A stretch of DNA of 64,000 bases from Agarilytica sp045430305 (GTDB lineage Bacteria > Pseudomonadota > Gammaproteobacteria > Pseudomonadales > Cellvibrionaceae), in assembly GCA_045430305.1 (NCBI GenBank), contig JAILXW010000001.1, positions 62,001-126,000 on the forward strand. Direction: 5' to 3'. A program made the translations under genes and the position numbers. Below are positions 61,380-64,000 of the stretch, one piece after another. Each line of letters starts with the position of its first letter. Within the stretch, counting starts at the first letter, position 1. The notes under the pieces were generated by a model. It searched no databases and was not told the origin of the DNA. It saw only the letters and a program-made list of their open reading frames with translations.

Positions 61380-64000
61380 ATGGGTCACCGTTCGATAGTT
61401 TTGCTTGTAGGTGCTTTGTGCGCTTTCGCAGCCTCCCACGTCAGCGCGCTCGGTTTGGGCAAAATCACACTCGATTCCTCTCTCAATCAACCGCTTAAAG
61501 CTAAGATTGAATTGCTTGAGGTACAAGAGCTCACCAAAGATGAAATAAAAATACAGGTTGCAGAGCGGGAAGATTTTGACCGCATTGGCATTGAAAAAAC
61601 CTACTTTCTGAGTGATTTGAAATTTGATGTGGTGCTAGAAGGTACAGGCGCGCCATATGTAAGTGTAAGTTCACGCAAATTGGTGCGTGAACCCTTCCTT
61701 AACTTTATTGTTCAACTGCGCTGGCCTAGCGGTAAGGTTTTGCGTGAATACACATTGTTACTCGACTTGCCTGTATTTGCTGGCAAGCAAGCGCCTAGTG
61801 TTCAAGCTTCTCAGCAGTCACCTAGTCAACAAGCGCCAAGCCAACAGCCCCAAACCTATCAGCCATCACCCGCAGACACGGGTTACAACCCACGCTCTGA
61901 ATATGAGGCAGCACCATCGCGACCGCAACAGCGAGAGGTTGCTCCTACCTATACCGGTGACAGCTACCAAGTACGAACAAGCGATACATTATGGGAAATA
62001 GCAGCTTCAGTGCGGCCAGATGGTGGTGTTAGCATCCATCAGACTATGTTGGCGATTCAGCGTGAAAACCCACAAGCCTTCATAAACAACAATATCAATC
62101 TGCTCAAAGCTGGGCAGATTTTGCGTATTCCTGACCGTGATGACATGGTTGATCTTGAGCAGCGCTCTGCTGTTCGCGAAGTGGCGCAACAAAACTCAGC
62201 GTGGTCTGACTCAGACGATGTGAGCGACGCAACACTTAGTGCTTCGAATTCTTATACCTCCAGCTCTGAAGGCTCTAGCTCGCCTGAAGGCCGTCTAAAG
62301 CTTGCTTCTCCAGATGATGCTTACGATAGTAGTGAAGGCCGCTCCAGTGGCTCTACCGCAGATAGCAGTACCGATGCGCTTGAAAATGAACTGTCGGCAA
62401 CACTCGAGCAGCTAGATTCTTCATCTCGTGAAAATAAAGATTTACGCTCTAAGGTTTCTTCGCTCGAAGAGCAAATCGAAACAATGGAACGTATGCTCGA
62501 AGTGAGCAATGAAAGCATGCGCGCGCTTGAGCTTGCAGCCAAGCAACGAGAAGAGGCAGCAGCAAACAATGAAGGCGCTGTAGAAGATAGTGTTGAGACT
62601 TCTGACCCAGTGGCTGAAGAAGAAAGCGAATTTGTTAGTGAAGATACAGATTACGAAGCGACTGAAAACTCACAGGAAGGTATGGGTGAAGAGCTTGCGA
62701 TTGGTGAAGTCGATGTGGATACAGAAATTGATACCGAATCGCTTAGTGACGCATTGCAAGAAGGTCTTTCGGATGAAGATGCTGACGCAGAAGGCTCGTT
62801 CGATGACGAAGCGGCCGAGGAAGTGGTTGAAGAAGTTGTAGAAGCAACGCCAGCACCAGAAGTCTCTAAGCCTGTCGTAATACCTCCGCCAGCACAGAAA
62901 AGCATTGTCGACCTCATTCTCGAAAACATCTTGTATGTTGTGGGTGGTGTCGTGGTTCTTGTCGGTGTGATCTTCGTAGTCTTCCGCAAGAAAGGCGGCG
63001 ACGATGCAGACGATTTCTTCGAAGAGCATGGTCTTAACGATCTTTCTAGTGCGGAAGAGCACGATGACAGCACCGTGATTCAAGATCGCGACCGTGGAGA
63101 AGAAGAGGACCTGGGGCTTGGCGATTTAGACGAAGCGCAGGAAGAAGTGCCTAGTTTGACTGAGTTCGAAGAAGACGTTGCCGAAGATGACGGTGACGGA
63201 GAAGCACAAACTGAAGACGTGGTAACCGAGGCTGATATCTACATCGCCTACGGTCGTTTTGACCGTGCAGAAGAGATGTTACTCAACGCACTGGCAAAAG
63301 ATGCAAACGACGAAGATGTGCGCCTCAAGCTACTTGAAGTGTATTCAACTCAGGGTGATGCGGAAAACTTCGACCCACATTATGCCAAGCTTCGCGCATT
63401 TGCTTCAGACGCAACTATCGAGCGAGCGGATGCCTTGCGAGCCAGTATTCCGCATATTGCTGAGTTTGATGAAAGCAGTTTCGATACGGCAGATGTTGAT
63501 GCCGGTGCTTCAGACGCTGCTACAGAAGACGACTTTGGCCTTGGTCTAGATTTGGATGCGCCGGCAGAAGAAGGTGCCTCTGACGAAGTAAGCTTGGATT
63601 TAGACGATGATTTGTCACTCGATACAGGTGGCGAAGACTTGGCTTCTGATGGTCTTGGTGAATTTGACCTTGGCGATGACAGTTCAAATGAAGAGCAGGG
63701 GTTTGACCTAGACCTCGGTGATCTCGATTCCGACGGTGACCCAGATGCAAGTTTGGAAATTGAATTGCCTGATGAAAGCGAGATCGTCGATGCGACAGAC
63801 GCTGGTAGCGACTTGGCGGACGGCTTAGATCTCGATTTTGATATTGAAGATGCCGCTGATAGTGATACAGACGATTTAGGTGAGCTGGATCTTGACTTGG
63901 GCGAAAGCTCTGGTGATTCAGACTTGGAAGATTTAGAAGCCGGTTTGGGTGATCTAGATGGCGATTTGTCGCTAGATTCCGATATAAGTTTTGATATTGA
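61380..64000 (+). CDS. fimV: FimV-like peptidoglycan-binding pole-organising protein (partial)
   Basis: ATG at 61380 opens a frame that runs past the window end, giving the first 873 residues. Signal peptide about 1-23 (ends SHVSA), followed by the FimV N-terminal pattern LGLGKITLDSSLNQPLKAKI and YTLLLDLPVF, a Gln/Pro-rich spacer, a LysM domain (about 194-252, VRTSDTLWEIAASVRP, INLLKAGQILRIP), a Ser/Glu-rich and coiled-coil part, a TM helix (about 508-536, ILYVVGGVVVLVGVIFVVF), a cytoplasmic TPR-like stretch (about 617-675, IYIAYGRFDRAEEMLLNAL) and a very acidic Asp/Leu-rich region. FimV/HubP proteins organise the cell pole and support type IV pili. Its place after asd matches pseudomonads. 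Confidence 0.94.
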   Translation, partial: MGHRSIVLLVGALCAFAASHVSALGLGKITLDSSLNQPLKAKIELLEVQELTKDEIKIQVAEREDFDRIGIEKTYFLSDLKFDVVLEGTGAPYVSVSSRKLVREPFLNFIVQLRWPSGKVLREYTLLLDLPVFAGKQAPSVQASQQSPSQQAPSQQPQTYQPSPADTGYNPRSEYEAAPSRPQQREVAPTYTGDSYQVRTSDTLWEIAASVRPDGGVSIHQTMLAIQRENPQAFINNNINLLKAGQILRIPDRDDMVDLEQRSAVREVAQQNSAWSDSDDVSDATLSASNSYTSSSEGSSSPEGRLKLASPDDAYDSSEGRSSGSTADSSTDALENELSATLEQLDSSSRENKDLRSKVSSLEEQIETMERMLEVSNESMRALELAAKQREEAAANNEGAVEDSVETSDPVAEEESEFVSEDTDYEATENSQEGMGEELAIGEVDVDTEIDTESLSDALQEGLSDEDADAEGSFDDEAAEEVVEEVVEATPAPEVSKPVVIPPPAQKSIVDLILENILYVVGGVVVLVGVIFVVFRKKGGDDADDFFEEHGLNDLSSAEEHDDSTVIQDRDRGEEEDLGLGDLDEAQEEVPSLTEFEEDVAEDDGDGEAQTEDVVTEADIYIAYGRFDRAEEMLLNALAKDANDEDVRLKLLEVYSTQGDAENFDPHYAKLRAFASDATIERADALRASIPHIAEFDESSFDTADVDAGASDAATEDDFGLGLDLDAPAEEGASDEVSLDLDDDLSLDTGGEDLASDGLGEFDLGDDSSNEEQGFDLDLGDLDSDGDPDASLEIELPDESEIVDATDAGSDLADGLDLDFDIEDAADSDTDDLGELDLDLGESSGDSDLEDLEAGLGDLDGDLSLDSDISFDI

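Noticed and set aside
61687..63750. Several frames on both strands at the right end
   Set aside because: They lie inside fimV, whose frame runs from 61380 to the window end; they are shadows.

Overview
The window looks like a chromosome segment of a marine, polysaccharide-degrading gammaproteobacterium, probably Cellvibrionaceae-like (Saccharophagus/Teredinibacter type). This is inferred from protein resemblance and gene order (folE-prmB-aroC-MFS, and leuC-leuD-leuB-MOSC-asd-fimV as in pseudomonads and relatives), and from very large secreted proteins with Pro/Thr/Glu linkers. No rRNA and no CRISPR array were seen.

Layout. 1-8.0 kb: start of an unknown gene (minus), a YadG/YadH-type ABC exporter followed by queF, a membrane class III adenylate cyclase, a one-TM coiled-coil protein and a TonB-dependent receptor. 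8.2-10.0 kb: a hipB-hipA pair with a candidate operator. 10.26-10.52 kb: tRNA-Ser(GGA), its terminator, three hairpins, and a second 19-bp copy of the tRNA 3' end. 10.5-12.6 kb: a gene-poor stretch with a decayed transposase and a CTTTTT microsatellite.

12.6-37.8 kb is an exoprotein region: a 2034-aa protein that joins a PL8 chondroitinase-ABC-like enzyme to a C-terminal PL14-like domain through four copies of an unknown module; a decayed stretch that keeps a fossil of one of its modules and 21 copies of a hexamer; a secreted lectin-like propeller protein; a glycine-rich beta-helix protein; and a 4341-aa secreted Rhs/YD protein ending in a putative HNH-type nuclease, with no intact immunity gene seen after it.

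38.2-64 kb is mostly housekeeping: a Tag-like DNA glycosylase, nhaA, a 6-phosphofructokinase with the G/K signature, a DUF4156-like lipoprotein, htpG with a good sigma-32 promoter, gpsA-DUF4389, sixA, an alpha/beta hydrolase overlapping a DUF4892 protein, folE, prmB-aroC-MFS, an unknown secreted protein, then a LysR regulator (with an outer-membrane beta-barrel gene overlapping its end) divergent from leuC-leuD-leuB-MOSC-asd, and finally fimV, which runs off the window.

The most notable signals are the PL8-PL14 fusion with its microsatellite-built linkers and nearby fossil module, the Rhs giant whose Ig-like repeats are interrupted by unrelated inserted domains, and the tRNA-Ser 3'-end duplication next to mobile-element debris. 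All family names are from reading the translations; no database search was run.
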